Assembly (NCBI GenBank): GCA_025642075.2
Contig: JAODUO010000069.1
Location: 375,001 to 439,000 of the forward strand
From: Ridgeia piscesae
Lineage: Eukaryota > Annelida > Polychaeta > Sabellida > Siboglinidae
Direction of reading: 5' to 3'
Length of the DNA: 64,000 bases
In this document: positions 13,183 through 25,887 of the stretch, one piece after another
Layout: each line of letters opens with the position of its first letter
Position numbering within the stretch: the first letter of the stretch is position 1
Notes under the pieces: model-generated
What the model saw: only the letters and a program-made list of their open reading frames with translations
Told to the model about the DNA's origin: nothing
Database searches by the model: none
Position numbers and translations under genes: made by a program

Positions 13183-13692
13183 CACTTACTTACTTATTAC
13201 TTACCTGCTTACTTACTTACTGCCTATCTGTCACGCCTAATAGCATGTAGGGCAGCGACGAAAATTGCTCCAGTTGCGTCATTCTATCTGTTTACCTCTG
13301 GTTCCACGGTTCTACGTCATGTTGGATTCGGACTTCTTCTCTTCCTAGTCCCTTCAGGCGACCAACGCACTGCGGATCTGCTGGTGATTAAAGTACCTTC
13401 CTTTCGTAGACAGAGTCTTCTGGTGACGATGGGCATGCGCACGTTTTCTTCATTGCCGATTGCTAGAGGCCAGAATATACTCTAGATTCTCCAGAGACTT
13501 GTTCTGTTGGAATTGTGATAGTCTAAACGTATCTTGTTCTGCCATGCGCCAGCTTTCTGAGTAATAAAGAAATATGGCCAATACACAACTCTGATACATT
13601 CTTAACATTGTACGTCTGTCAGATTCCATGAAGTCATCGTGGTTATGAAAATAGCTCTGACCGAGTTCAGTCTGCTCTGCTCTACTTAACAT
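13183..13692 (-). pseudogene. RTE-like LINE 3' end with (TAAG)n tail
   Basis: On the minus strand, RTMLRMYQSCVLAIFLYYSESW is followed by a frameshifted stretch with the VRWSPEG-type block usual at the C-terminus of RTE/R1-like LINE ORFs. It ends in a (TAAG)n tract (13183-13222, read as CTTA on the plus strand), a likely microsatellite-like 3' tail. Only the extreme 3' end of the element is present. Confidence 0.7.
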
Positions 13693-13840
13693 TCAAGTAT
13701 GTTTTAGCAGTTCTTCTACTGAATATATTTTTGTGTTGTGTCACAATGATGTAATGAATGTGCATGTTAGCTCATAGTCCAAGTAACGGTTTAGTTTTTG
13801 TAATATAAAGACGAGCAAGACAATAATCTTATATATACGA

Positions 13841-15245
<1,405 letters not shown>

Positions 15246-16660
15246 ACTGCCAATAAGCCTTAGTACTTTTATTTTCCTTAAAGCAGAATACTCACCTTGT
15301 TGAAATGTCGAAAAATAAACATAATGTGCCGTTTGTTGACATGTTCGCAGAAATATTACGTTATCTACAGACTTGGCTAGGCCGATCCTAACTGCCCTCA
15401 TCATCTGCAAGTGTGAACACAGCAGTTTGCCTTCAATTAACGTATCAAGCACCAACACCATTTGAGTGCTACTTTACACGGTTGAGGGTCTTGCTGACTA
15501 CAAAATACCAATGTTTAAGTTCAAATATATAAACCATTGGGGGATCGGATTTAAATGCAATATAATACGGTGTAAGGCAATGAACAGGTTATTATTTACA
15601 ATATTTTGTTGCCTGTATCGTAGCATTTGTCGAACTCCCTAGACTTGCTACAGGACGCAACTATTTGCACATTAGCATCGTTAATGTATTGCGTACCGAC
15701 TGTGTACATTGATGACATGAGACAAACAAAACCCCTGAACAAATATAATTTACATCATGTCGACATGGCATGCGACTGGATGCAAACTAATTACCGTTGT
15801 AATTAATCCTTCGTTGAAATAGGAACATTTATGGTCCATCCGGACAAAGAACAGGAAACAGCATGTCACCATCGTGTCAACTCCTCATACGTTAGCAAGC
15901 GTGTCACATTTCCCGGAATGAGTTTTTGTTCATGTGATATTCTATACTCACTGCTTTTATTTGTACGGTGATATGAGGTTATTTTGATTATGTAATGCAT
16001 GTCCCAATCTATTTAAGACTTTCTGTACAATTAGAACAATTGACTGATGTAATCGCATCCACCATTATTGCAAAACATCACATTTCACAGTTCCGACGGT
16101 GATCGTTATCCATCACGGCAGAGATTGTCTGGAAGCGGGTCTGATAACATTATTGCTGGACCACATTTGCTCTTGTATGAACATCTTGTAAAATAGTCTA
16201 TGAGAAATCTAGTTTCTTATACAAAACCACGCCTATGCCGAATAATGTCACGTTGTACACCTGCATTACTCTAAGTCCCAATTAAAGTGAGTTTGTACGG
16301 AGCTAGCAATTCCACAGTATGTGTATCATACTTGTTTTTGTATACAACAGGCACATGGAGTGATATGTCAACAGAGGGACTTTCCGCTGGTACGAAATGA
16401 TGTTCGGGTGTCCGGATTACTTGGGTTTGTGCCAACAGATTGTTATGAATAGCCGTGGTTTTGTCTAAGATACGTTAAGGAGGTTGGCCAAGTAAATCTG
16501 TATGACATAATGTTGATTCACACTCTCTGTTGCTAAACTAACATTCTTTGAACTAGTAGTACACTAGTCAAAAATGACACTGGTTTAGCGGTTGATTAAA
16601 TTTGTAGTTTCTTAATGTTCCATGTAATATCCGACAGCCGCTATAGAGGCTGGTGATCTT
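15246..16660. other. Non-coding stretch, nothing recognised
   Basis: About 1.4 kb of complex, AT-leaning sequence with no reading frame that resembles a gene and no repeat that I could see. Confidence 0.35.
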
Positions 16661-16673
16661 ATCATCGTCATCG

Positions 16674-16706
<33 letters not shown>

Positions 16707-16790
16707 GTATCATCATCATTGTGCAGCCACAGTGTCCCGTGGTTGGGCGAAGGCTTCAGCATGCTGGCTGGTGATCTATGAAGTTATGTA
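16655..16790 (-). repeat. LINE-like 3' tail with (ATG)n microsatellite
   Basis: An (ATC)n run at 16665-16719 (ATG/GAT on the minus strand) follows a block whose complement reads TGTCCCGTGGTTGGG. A similar block with a short CAT-rich run lies at 44340-44420 and 51116-51196. This looks like the end of a non-LTR element whose tail seeded the microsatellite. Confidence 0.45.
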
Positions 16791-17450
16791 TAAAAGCTTT
16801 ATCACGAACAAACTTAAGTTATAATAAAAATCATGATCCAATCCTTTCGAGCGCTCAATCGCCTAACACGTTATTCCCAAATAGACCTGTTCAATCTCAG
16901 TCGTACATCACATCGACTTCTTCGGTATGGATCCAGCCGCGCTGCATTTACAGTGTGAGGATTATTATTCGCACACACCATCCACTATTTGTTGCCAGGT
17001 GTTAATTTTCTTTTGCTGAGTGAACTGAATCAATATCAAATAAGCACATGTTCAAGGCGTCAGCGGAAGCGATCTGTACTTGACGCCGCAGCCAATGAAG
17101 CATAATCAGAACTGGCATAATGTCTTCAGGCTTTTAATTAGCCGACGAGCGACTTCGACAGAGGAACATAGTTCTTGAGGTCGGCTGGGTCCAGCGCTGC
17201 TTTCTTCTTATAGAAAGGATATGATACAATATTCACTTTCTAGTGCGCGTGAGAAGAAATGCTATACACCTGGGGCCGCCTGCAGGGCCAGGGACTAACT
17301 CGTGAAACTGGGTATAACTCGGTTGCGAGGTCGCAAGTTCGCTAATCCGGTATGCATGACCACCTCCTAGCCTCGATTTTAGGCTGTTGCTGGCACTGCG
17401 ACCGCCTATCTCTAGGCTCGCTAGCTAGTAGGTATAACTCTTAGGCGGTC
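16790..17450. other. Non-coding stretch upstream of the Harbinger relic
   Basis: No gene. Part of 17270-17420 is GC-richer and has short inverted motifs (TAGGCGGTCG/CGACCGCCTA). It may be the 5' end of the Harbinger element, but no terminal repeat or target duplication could be paired. Confidence 0.3.
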
Positions 17451-17457
17451 GTGAAAA

Positions 17458-17942
17458 ATGGCGGCTGTGGTAGTTTGAAGAAAGAGGAATTTGAAGCGAA
17501 TTCGGGTATTCCGGGATAGGAGGAATCCACTGGAAATGTACGACGACGTGGAGTTATACGACTGACACGATATCCTTACAATCGTGGATGAACTGCGAGA
17601 CGACTTTGAGTACCCCGACACGCGACAAGGCCCCTTGCCGGCTACTCTACAAGTTATAGTGGCATTGCGGATGTATGCGAGTTTGTTTCTAGAACCTGGT
17701 GGCTGAGACCATCGGCATCGACCAGTCAACCGCACCCCGAACCATCTACCGTGTGACCAACGCTTTGGTCGCTCGGATGCACGAGTAGATACAGCTACCG
17801 ACGCAACAACAAGCCGACCGACACAAGGCGAAGTTCCTCCGGCTAGCAGAATTCCCACCGTGGTGGCATGCATTGACGGAACCCACGTCCGCACGAGCAC
17901 GAATATGTCAACAGGAAGAATTTACACTCGATAAACGTCCAG
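17458..17942 (+). pseudogene. PIF/Harbinger transposase relic, exon 1 (HARBI1-like)
   Basis: DDE-type nuclease of a DNA transposon. From the N-terminus it shows RVFRDRRNPLEMYDDVELYD, then LPATLQVIVALRMYAS, then a helix-turn-helix stretch IGIDQSTA, then VVACIDGTHV with the first catalytic Asp, and ends in NRKNLHSINVQ. Internal stops near 17476 and 17563 and a frameshift near 17685 kill it. The exon ends at CAG|GTAACG, exactly where HARBI1-like proteins continue with a (V/L)CDADMRI block. That block is found at 19221. Confidence 0.85.
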
Positions 17943-19220
17943 GTAACGTGTGATTGATCAAATAGTTTAAATTTCCCAAATCCTTTATGCAATGTGAATC
18001 TGTTGTAACATACTAGGTAATAACGTATTTACTGAACTACTTCTTGAAGTACTTGAATGAATCTGTGTGTTTTGCGTGTGCGTGTGCGTGTGTGTGCCAA
18101 AGCAACCACTGTAAAAGTATACGAATACATGATCAAGCATAAATTTAAATACAACTTCATAATTGAAATACATTTTTTATTAACTATTTGTAATTGTATT
18201 TGACATTACTTAAATGAACTGGTTGTATAAATTTGTATTTAAATTCTTCCCTAAATATTTTTATTTTTTTCAAATAATATTTCAATACTTTTAGTACGGT
18301 TATTATTAAATGAAGAGTTAGATTTCATTCGCTTTTCTTCAGTCAAAATTTTCACTAGATCATTTGTAAATTGACCACATTTTCTAGTAAGAAAGAAAAC
18401 CATTATCACAAAGGTCATACCAATGAAAGCAGGGTAAATTGTCTGAGGGGAGGTAGGAGTTTCTCAAACAGCATTACTTGCCTACATTGTTGACATTTGA
18501 CAGCATACCAACTGTAGCTATATATTATGTAATAACGACACAAATATGATGATGTATTGATTTGACCACATATATAGGGTCCTTGAATAATTCTTATGTT
18601 TCACTTATGTGAAACACCTATACCCTGTACATTGTGAAACAGGTACTGTTGCCTCTTGTGTCAGTCACTGATGTTTCATCTTATTAAAGTAGCTGCCTTA
18701 TTTGCACTGGCCAAGTAATTGCAATTAGTAACACCAGACCACAGCCACCAGCTCCTACTATTGTTTGCTCAAGCGCTCCTTGCTGCTGATAACACATTGC
18801 TACACTCTGAGGACAGGATAATATGCATAGATGCCTGCATGCTAGGGGTTTATTGCTTGAATCAAGGGTATTATGTGGGATACTTTATTTTTTTTGCCTA
18901 TGTACACTTTTTGGTATTTGCATGTTTAATGCTATAAATGTGTTTAAATGCAAAAACGTCCAGGTACTATTGTACTGTGTCATTTAAACTTAACAATAAA
19001 GTGCTGTTTGTAACGCATCATTAGAAATTCAACACAGAATAACTAAGAAATTATTTTATTTCACCCGTGTGCTAATGACCACTTCTAAATAACATGTAAG
19101 ACACAGTTTTGTTGCATGCACAAACTAGTAATAACTACACAATATAAAGTATTAAAAAAATACATTGACTCATGTATAAAAACATGCACATTAAATGAGT
19201 GTCATCTGTCTGTGTTGTAG
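17943..19220 (+). other. Probable intron of the Harbinger transposase relic
   Basis: Starts GTAACG and ends TGTTGTAG. The flanking peptide reads continuously across the gap in the family order. About 1.28 kb, AT-rich, with no recognised insert apart from a short GTGTGC run near 18070. Confidence 0.65.
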
Positions 19221-19400
19221 TTGATGTGTGATGCTGACATGAGGATTATGAACTGCATTGCCATTTGCTAAGTGGTCGGGTTCAGCGCAAGATTCCAGAA
19301 TCCTGAGGGAATCGCAGCTGTTTGCAGTATTCGAGTCGCCACGAAAACCATTGACTGGTGTGTTTCTTGGGGATAGTGGGTATATATTCTCTCAACGATC
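19221..19400 (+). pseudogene. Harbinger transposase relic, exon 2
   Basis: Begins LMCDADMRIMNCIA and then, after a +1 frameshift near 19257, continues KWSGSAQDSRILRES and VFLGDSGY, which carries the second catalytic Asp of the DDE triad. No third catalytic acidic block was found before the sequence degenerates. Confidence 0.8.
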
Positions 19401-19780
19401 CTCAACATGCGGATTCAACAGGAATGGTCATACACAGATGCCCACTGTGTCAACGTAGCTGTCAAAGTAGCAGTTAACTGCCGCTTTAGTGGCTCCACTT
19501 GCATAAACCAGCTGGCACCTGGCTCAGGCTGTGGTGGAGGTTCTGGCAGTGGTGCAGGCATCACAGATGATGATACATCTGGAATGCCAAAACATGTTCC
19601 TTTAGTAACTTATTTGAATTAGCACATGCACTTTGTTATTGACATGTTTTCTGTAACTGAAGAATAGAGTCACTATACCTGTATGTTGCCATGGTTCAGT
19701 CTTACCCGACAAGCTATTTACTCACGTAATATACAAGATGTTCACTTGATCAAAAATGTATGTACACTCCCACACACTAA
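19400..19780. other. Non-coding stretch, probable Harbinger remnant
   Basis: Downstream of the last recognisable transposase block. A Gly-rich frame near 19520 is not convincing. Confidence 0.25.

Positions 19781-19859
<79 letters not shown>
19781..19859. repeat. (GT)n microsatellite
   Basis: About 75 bp of pure GT dinucleotide. Confidence 0.95.
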
Positions 19860-19860
<1 letters not shown>

Positions 19861-21065
19861 CTGGTTCACACTCTTCTACTCGTAGTGGTACTAAACCCGA
19901 GTTTGCCATAGATGGCCATGTAGACGGCGACATGAGACACAATAGCTGCATTCGTACGTATACTTATGAAAACTAGCTTTTGTTACGACATTCTTACCAA
20001 ACAAATGTGATATTATTTCAAGACACCAGGCAGCGTGAAAGAAATATATGAGGTTCTATATAGCATATTTCTAGAAAGAAACAAAAAGGTTTATTATATA
20101 TGTCCCTTCGTTATATTGTGGCAAAATTAGTCAACAGGAAGCCTTCATCATAAACCAACAGACGACTTGATGTCTGCGACCCTATTCAATGCACACTATC
20201 TAGAGTGCAACTCTGACGATTCTTCAGTCAAGCTACACCATTACAATAAATAACGGAGCTTGGACCTTGTCTATTATTATGTCCTACATCAGACAAAGTG
20301 GAGCCAAACACCGCTTGGTCATTTGCTTAAACAACATGGCTCATGCCATCTATTAATCAGCACAGTTTGACTAATTTCTCAATCGTTTGCAAAATGACAA
20401 TCTCGCCACAGTTTTATTATTATTAAGTCCATGTTTTTGATACGGTCAGTATTTGCAGTTTACAGAGCGCGAATTCACTGCTTCAACATGATGGCTAGAT
20501 AAAAAGCAGGCGTTAACGCAAGTAACTGGCCTCAATTTTATTTTCGACAGAGCATGCGAACATTTGGCGGTACGCCAAATTTCTCTTAAGATTCCTGTCA
20601 TGTCAGCCGTACAGTCACAATTACGGTCACCTTTAATTTGGGGAGCCCCAACATATTTAAATAACGGAAAGGTATAGCAAATCCAGCTATATAGTTATGG
20701 TTAGGTCGCCAAATCACTTTAGCCTGAGGGTGAACTTAATAACGATGTTGTAATCACTTAATGCATATATAAGTAGGCATCCGCGTCCTTTCCTGAATAG
20801 GTCGAACAATAAACAAACTTAAACCACTTCGATTACTCTTGGGGGGGGGGGGCTGAAACGCTTGAACAACCTTTACCCAAATATAAGAACATAACATTTA
20901 GAAGATACCTGACCTTGATTTGAGTAGCATAATTTTTGAAACTTAGATTTCATTGGCCAAGGGGCGCCGCCGTTTGTGTAACTCTCAATGTAAATGTTAC
21001 ATATATTTATTTTCGATTTTATTCATGTATAGACATTTCTGCAGCGAAATGGGCTTTATTTCTGA

Positions 21066-21068
<3 letters not shown>
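19860..21068. other. Non-coding stretch, nothing recognised
   Basis: Complex sequence with a G10 homopolymer near 20843. No credible gene or repeat. Confidence 0.3.

Positions 21069-21133
<65 letters not shown>
21069..21133. repeat. (AT)n microsatellite
   Basis: About 65 bp of AT dinucleotide, 135 bp upstream of the first Venus-flytrap leader exon. Confidence 0.95.
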
Positions 21134-21135
<2 letters not shown>

Positions 21136-21265
21136 ATTTACTGTTGTGCTTTTAAAAATAACATACTTTTCGTTTTAATCTCTTCCAGCTTGAGCGTTGC
21201 CAAGTCATTGTTCGCCAGATGCGCCTGCCCACTCTCTAAGAAGGAATATATTGTCCACTGTAAAA

Positions 21266-21517
21266 ATGTCACACGCCAACTTACTGGGACTATCAATCTG
21301 GATACTGTTTTGTGACTTTGGCGTGGCTAGCAGTGCCCGGCATACGGGACTCGACGGGACCACGAAGGCTCTCTACGTGATGCATTTCTCTCGTTACAAA
21401 CTGCTCCATTACAACATGAAGCCCATGCTAACTTTTATGTTCGACGTAGTCAACAACGACACAAGACATCTTACCGGATATCGCCTCAACGTCATAAATG
21501 GCTTCTCTGAAGTGTCG
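21266..21517 (+). CDS. Venus-flytrap receptor leader exon 1 (divergent type)
   Basis: 84 codons. A hydrophobic signal peptide (MSHANLLGLSIWILFCDFGVA) precedes a region with KALYVMHFSRYK and FMFDVVNNDTRHLTGYRLNV. This is the first beta strand, helix and second strand of an ANF/GABA-B-like ligand-binding lobe. The family motif NNRSDILPGY is degraded to NNDTRHLTGY. The exon ends TCG|GTGAGT in phase 0, like the other six copies. No second exon is recognised before the next leader exon at 24185. Together with the copy at 24185 it carries MHFS where the others have CVTLD. A secreted or membrane-anchored extracellular domain is inferred from the signal peptide. Confidence 0.6.
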
Positions 21518-21998
21518 GTGAGTGTTGTCTTTGTTTTTACGTCATCGCGTTAGTATGACATTGAGTTTTGGAACTGCTGTGCTGCCGAAGGTCACCAAAC
21601 CTTGCACATACAGACACACGCAATAACGTGTGAAAACACTGTTGTTTGAGTGATATTCGGGGGATAATTGGAGTGCAATCTTCTGCCCCTCCCCCCTTCT
21701 AGGTAAGAAAGCGAAATTTAGGGCGATTCGGTGCGAAAATAATTTCAACAGCAATTACTTCCCGCGTCATTGCTCAAACCGTATCCCTAGTTGACTCTAA
21801 CCCTAACTAGGCATGCTAACACCCTTAACCGTAACAATAAGATTTACACAAACCATTAATCCCTCTCGTTTGATTGGTTCCGGCGTGACCCTTGTGACAC
21901 TGTCAGCATCCCCGCGAACAATTGTTGCAAGTGCTGCCACCCAGCGACTATTACAGTCGCCGTCACCACATTCTTTCTGTATTGCTTTTGTCGTTCAG
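21518..21998. other. Start of putative intron, nothing recognised
   Basis: Follows the GTGAGT donor. A few CTAACCCTAA-like words near 21797-21836 are too short and scattered to be telomeric. Confidence 0.3.
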
Positions 21999-21999
21999 A

Positions 22000-22214
22000 C
22001 GAATGTCATTTCACAAAACAGACACATCTCAACCGACGTGTCACTAAGTAATATAGGCTGAAACCAACAAATGAGGCACACAAAGTTCTGCTGATCTTTT
22101 GGCGATTTTATCACGCATCTTATCTTTCTTATATGTGCCTTATTTATAGGTTTCAACCTATAATATTTAGAGACACCTCGGTTGAGATTTCTCTGTTTTG
22201 TGAAAGGACATTCG
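22000..22214. repeat. Imperfect foldback (MITE-like) element, ~87-bp arms
   Basis: Arms at about 22000-22087 and 22128-22214 are reverse complements (GAATGTC.TTTCACAAAACAG, ATCTCAACCGA, GGTGTC and ATATAGG), with roughly 15-20 percent mismatches. The loop is about 40 bp. This is the shape of a small hairpin element. No clear target duplication was identified. Confidence 0.75.
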
Positions 22215-22570
22215 TATGGAATGGTTACACAGCCACAACGACAAAGAGATTGAGAGAAAGTTCTCATGACGTCATTTAACTGAATATTATTTGTGTTCTG
22301 AATGTTAAAAGACTCATGCCAATTGAGTATACCAAATACAGTCCGTTTTTGGCGTCGTTGTATATATGGTTTTTTTTCTAAATGTTTAACACAACTGATT
22401 ATGGCAATGTTTTGTTGAAAGACATCACACATATATAATTGTTTTATGGTGCGTTCTTTTGTAAAGAGTTGTCACATTACACGTTTACAATCGTACCTCC
22501 GTTTGTATCAAGACGACACAAGGGCCTGTAAGCGTGTCACGATATATCGCGAGACTGCGCGACTGGAGCT
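22215..22570. other. Non-coding stretch, nothing recognised
   Basis: Complex sequence between the foldback element and the dispersed repeat. Confidence 0.3.
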
Positions 22571-22571
22571 G

Positions 22572-23060
22572 ATGTGGAAAAGGACACGAATACTATTCTA
22601 ACGACGGATGACAGGTGTTTCCGACTGATGAATACTATGAAGATCAGGTTATAAATATAGTGTGCTATAGCATTCTTATCTTATATGTCCGCTTTAATGT
22701 TGAGTTTACCACAATGTCGTACACATATAGCGTGATTTACGTAGCGCAGATAATATTAATCATTTAGACCGTATATGTCTTTTACGGGATTTGCATTTTA
22801 CATTGCTGTACGTTGTGGTTTTACACCTGTTTGATAACCACTTATATCTGACAAGTTGTCTAAATGCACATAATCATTACACATACAGGTTGTACTGCAC
22901 GAAAGATGGCATTCTTCATTACTTGTCAAGATCGTCAAACACAAGTAGACCCTACTAGCCGCCGATGCCATGGCAACCACTATAATATTCGATTAAAATG
23001 CATGATTTCCGTGATCATTCTTACGGGCAAAGTGTCACATTTCTTCTGCCAGAAAACACA
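22572..23060 (+). repeat. Dispersed repeat, copy of the 11.2-11.7 kb element
   Basis: Matches the reverse complement of 11235-11717. Its right part also overlaps the 433-bp tandem duplication that begins at 22921, so a fragment of it is repeated again at 23354-23480. Confidence 0.75.
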
Positions 23061-23788
23061 GTTTGGGGACAGCCCGATTATTAAGACAAACTAAACAAGA
23101 CAAAATCCTATCATTTAACATGGAAAAAATGGATTTCCTATCCCCATATGCCCCCAACCTCGGTTTCGAGCGCGGGACATACATGGCCCGATTTCGGAGG
23201 TAACCTTGCTAAGCACTCACGTACAAACGCATGTAAGACACCTAATGTCAATCTTGTCAAAAGGACTTTCAACCTAACCCTGACACTAACCCTAAACCTA
23301 AGCTTAAACCTAAACCTTATTCCACATAAGAACAACCAAAAATGGGCATTTGAACTTGTCAAGATCGCCAAACACAAGTAGGCCCTACTAGCCGCCGATG
23401 CCATGGCAACCACTATAATATTCGATTAAAATGCATGATTTCCGTGATCATTCTTACCGGCAAAGTGTCACATTTCTTCTGCTAGCAAACACAGTTTGGG
23501 GACAGCCCGATTATTAAGACAAACAAAACAAGAAAAAATCTTATCATTTAACATGGAGAAAATGGATTTCCTATCCCCATGTGCCCCCAACCTCAGTTTC
23601 GAGCGCGGGACATACATGGCCCGATTTCGGAGGTAACCTTGCTAAGCACTCACGTACAAACGCATGTAAGACACCTAATGTCAATCTTGTCAAAAGGACT
23701 TTCAACCTACCCCTGACACTAACCCTAAACCTAACCTTAAACCTAAACCTTATTCCACACAAGAACAATCAAAAATGGGCATTTAAAC
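22921..23788 (+). repeat. Two tandem copies of a ~433-bp unit
   Basis: Unit 1 at 22921-23353 and unit 2 at 23354-23788, with about 3-4 percent difference. Each unit carries a stretch of CTAACCCT/CCTAAACCTAA-like words (about 23275-23318 and 23705-23748) that resembles degenerate telomere-type repeat but is not a perfect array. Each unit also has an open frame of 77-91 codons with no recognised domain. Confidence 0.9.
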
Positions 23789-24184
23789 TTTGCCCCCGAT
23801 TTCCGTGGCCTGCATTGCGTCCACTGACGCCCCAAAATGACACAGCGCTATGTTAATTTCACATAAATCCATCACAATATATCCGACGGCATTATCTGTC
23901 AGAGTCAACGGTATCAGGACAAATAAAGTAGAATCGATGCCATTAATTAGTCCACGTGCGCAGATTCACCTACCTGATGATTAATGTTGATAATTCGCCC
24001 GCGTGAAGGCATCGCGATTGTCCATCTCTATCTGATCTTTCGGGAAGCCGCAGTCCATTCAGGACGTCGGCGTGTGGGTATATCTTAAGTGGTTAGATTT
24101 GTCAACGTTGTCAAGTGGTTTGGTTTTGGAAGTGTCAGAGCGTAGTTTGGCCTCGAACGTCGTTTCCAGAAATATCGACCAACG
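23789..24184. other. Upstream region of leader exon 2
   Basis: No gene recognised. It should contain the promoter or 5' untranslated region of the leader exon at 24185. No motif could be assigned. Confidence 0.3.
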
Positions 24185-24439
24185 ATGAAGGTCACGCCGA
24201 GCACATTTGTGGTCGTGTTATATATCGTGGGCATCTCCCGGATGAATGCCCGCAACTTCACAAGCGTGGCAGTACCAGGAGACTATACACATCTCCACTT
24301 GATGCATTTCTCCGAAAGGAAACACGGTCCGTTTAGAATAAACCTCGCTAGCGAATTTGCTGCAGAGACTTGTAACAACCGAAGTGATATTCTACCGGGA
24401 TATAAACTGCACATTGAAGAATCTTTGACTAAATGTGAG
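24185..24439 (+). CDS. Venus-flytrap receptor leader exon 2 (MHFS type)
   Basis: 85 codons. A signal peptide (MKVTPSTFVVVLYIVGISRM) precedes THLHLMHFSERK, then CNNRSDILPGYKLHI, and the exon closes TKCE before GTATGT in phase 0. NNRSDILPGY with a following S/T-K-C-D/E fits the first lobe of GABA-B-receptor-like Venus-flytrap domains, where a DSKCD block follows the second strand. It groups with the exon at 21266 by its MHFS word. No downstream receptor exon is recognised. The most likely role is the N-terminus of a class C GPCR-like or related extracellular receptor. Confidence 0.65.
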
Positions 24440-25711
24440 GTATGTATGCATTGTGTGAATGTATGCTGATTCAAAAGCAGTTTTCGTTTATTGTCTGTGC
24501 ATGTGGTGTGTTCCTAACATGTTTGTATTTAATATAATCCATTCTTTTATATAATCCATTTTTTCGCTGAGCACACATCACTTTAAAATGGTATCACTGT
24601 GGATGAAAAATAATATAAAATCCGTGCCTTCGTTATAATATGTTTTATGTAATAACGAAGTAATACACGATTGAGTTGGTGTTTGTACTTTCAAAACAGA
24701 AAGCATTGTGAATAACCTACATCAGTTCAGATGGCATCACTATCATATCGAAGTCATAAGTAAGACTGTCGTTAAACAGAAGCATTTGTTAAATTTAAAG
24801 CGATGGTCATTACGTTCTTATTATTACAATATGCACATTGAAAGCTGACTTCCTGCCCATTTGCCTTTGTATTTGTATTTAACATAATCCATTCTCAACA
24901 TTTTCGCTGAGCGCACATCACGTTAAAATGGATGAAAATAATATAAAATGGAATTTGAAAGATCCCGGCTGCACAAACCATGTACAAATGGTAAACAAAG
25001 CATTTAGTTTCAAAACAAAATTGATTGGCCATAATGCCGATGTTATAGTTAACCCTATACCTTACTGTGACGGTTCACTATCCCTCGTTCAATACAACAG
25101 GGTTCCCGCCTCAAATTACTGCTCGGCCAATTCTAGACGGAGGAGCTTCCACCATCCCTATAAGGATCTTTGTCGAAATGCAGAAGTCATATTTCTATGA
25201 CACAACGGCCAACACGTTCTGGCGCCGACAGCGTTCAGTAAACAGACTAAATGTTTGTTATCGAGCGAAATTTATAACAACGAACATTATCAGACTTAAT
25301 CGAGCCCATAAAATGCTATTGTAACGGTCTCTAGAAGTTGTAACATTGCAATGAAAACAAATTAGCTTTGCTGTTATGCTGCAACTTAAACCTTCTGACT
25401 GATGAATTGATATACTCGTCCGTGGTATATATTCATACATTACATACATACGTATCGTATGTAAATGTGGTTCATTCAGTCTAGTAAGCAGTATAATATA
25501 GATTAGCGTTATATTTTTATTCGGTGTTATTTGTTCCTCGTTCTTGCCAAGGTTGGTAGTTTAGAGCCGCGATGTCGCTTGCTCAATTGAAGTTAGTCCA
25601 ACGTACCAGCTATACAGTTACAGTGGCGATAGAGTCCGAACTCCGTCACCCCAAAGCGTTTGCCACAGCTATGCGTCACACTACATATGTCCAAGGAATG
25701 GACTTGTCGTA
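24440..25711. other. Putative intron or intergenic DNA, nothing recognised
   Basis: AT-rich. A ~60-bp sequence near 24525-24590 recurs with changes near 24875-24930 (CATAATCCATTCT, TTTTCGCTGAGC.CACATCAC). The open frame at 24928-25200 shows no domain and no splice context. Confidence 0.4.
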
Positions 25712-25887
25712 GTAGCTCAGTAACGCCGTGGCCGGAGCTCCGGACTCTCGACGACGTAGCTCAGTAGCGCCGTGGCCGGAGCTCCGGACTCTCGACGATG
25801 TAGCTCAGTAGCGCCGTGGCCGGAGCTCCGGACTCTCGACGACGTAGCTCAGTAGCGCCGTGGCCGGAGCTCCGGACTCTCGACGAC
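25712..25887 (+). repeat. Four tandem copies of a 44-bp SINE head containing box A
   Basis: Units start at 25712, 25756, 25800 and 25844. Each begins GTAGCTCAGTAGCGCCGTGG, which includes a tRNA-like internal promoter box A. They differ at two positions (TAACG in unit 1, GAT in unit 2). The last unit runs straight into the box B of a SINE. Confidence 0.95.

Noticed and set aside
21797..21836. CTAACCCTAA words as telomeric repeat
   Set aside because: Too short and irregular.
23275..23318. Internal telomere array
   Set aside because: Only a handful of imperfect words, part of a 433-bp duplicated unit.
25712..25887. CRISPR-like array of 44-bp repeats
   Set aside because: Head-to-tail copies without spacers, a eukaryotic context, and tRNA-like box A content.
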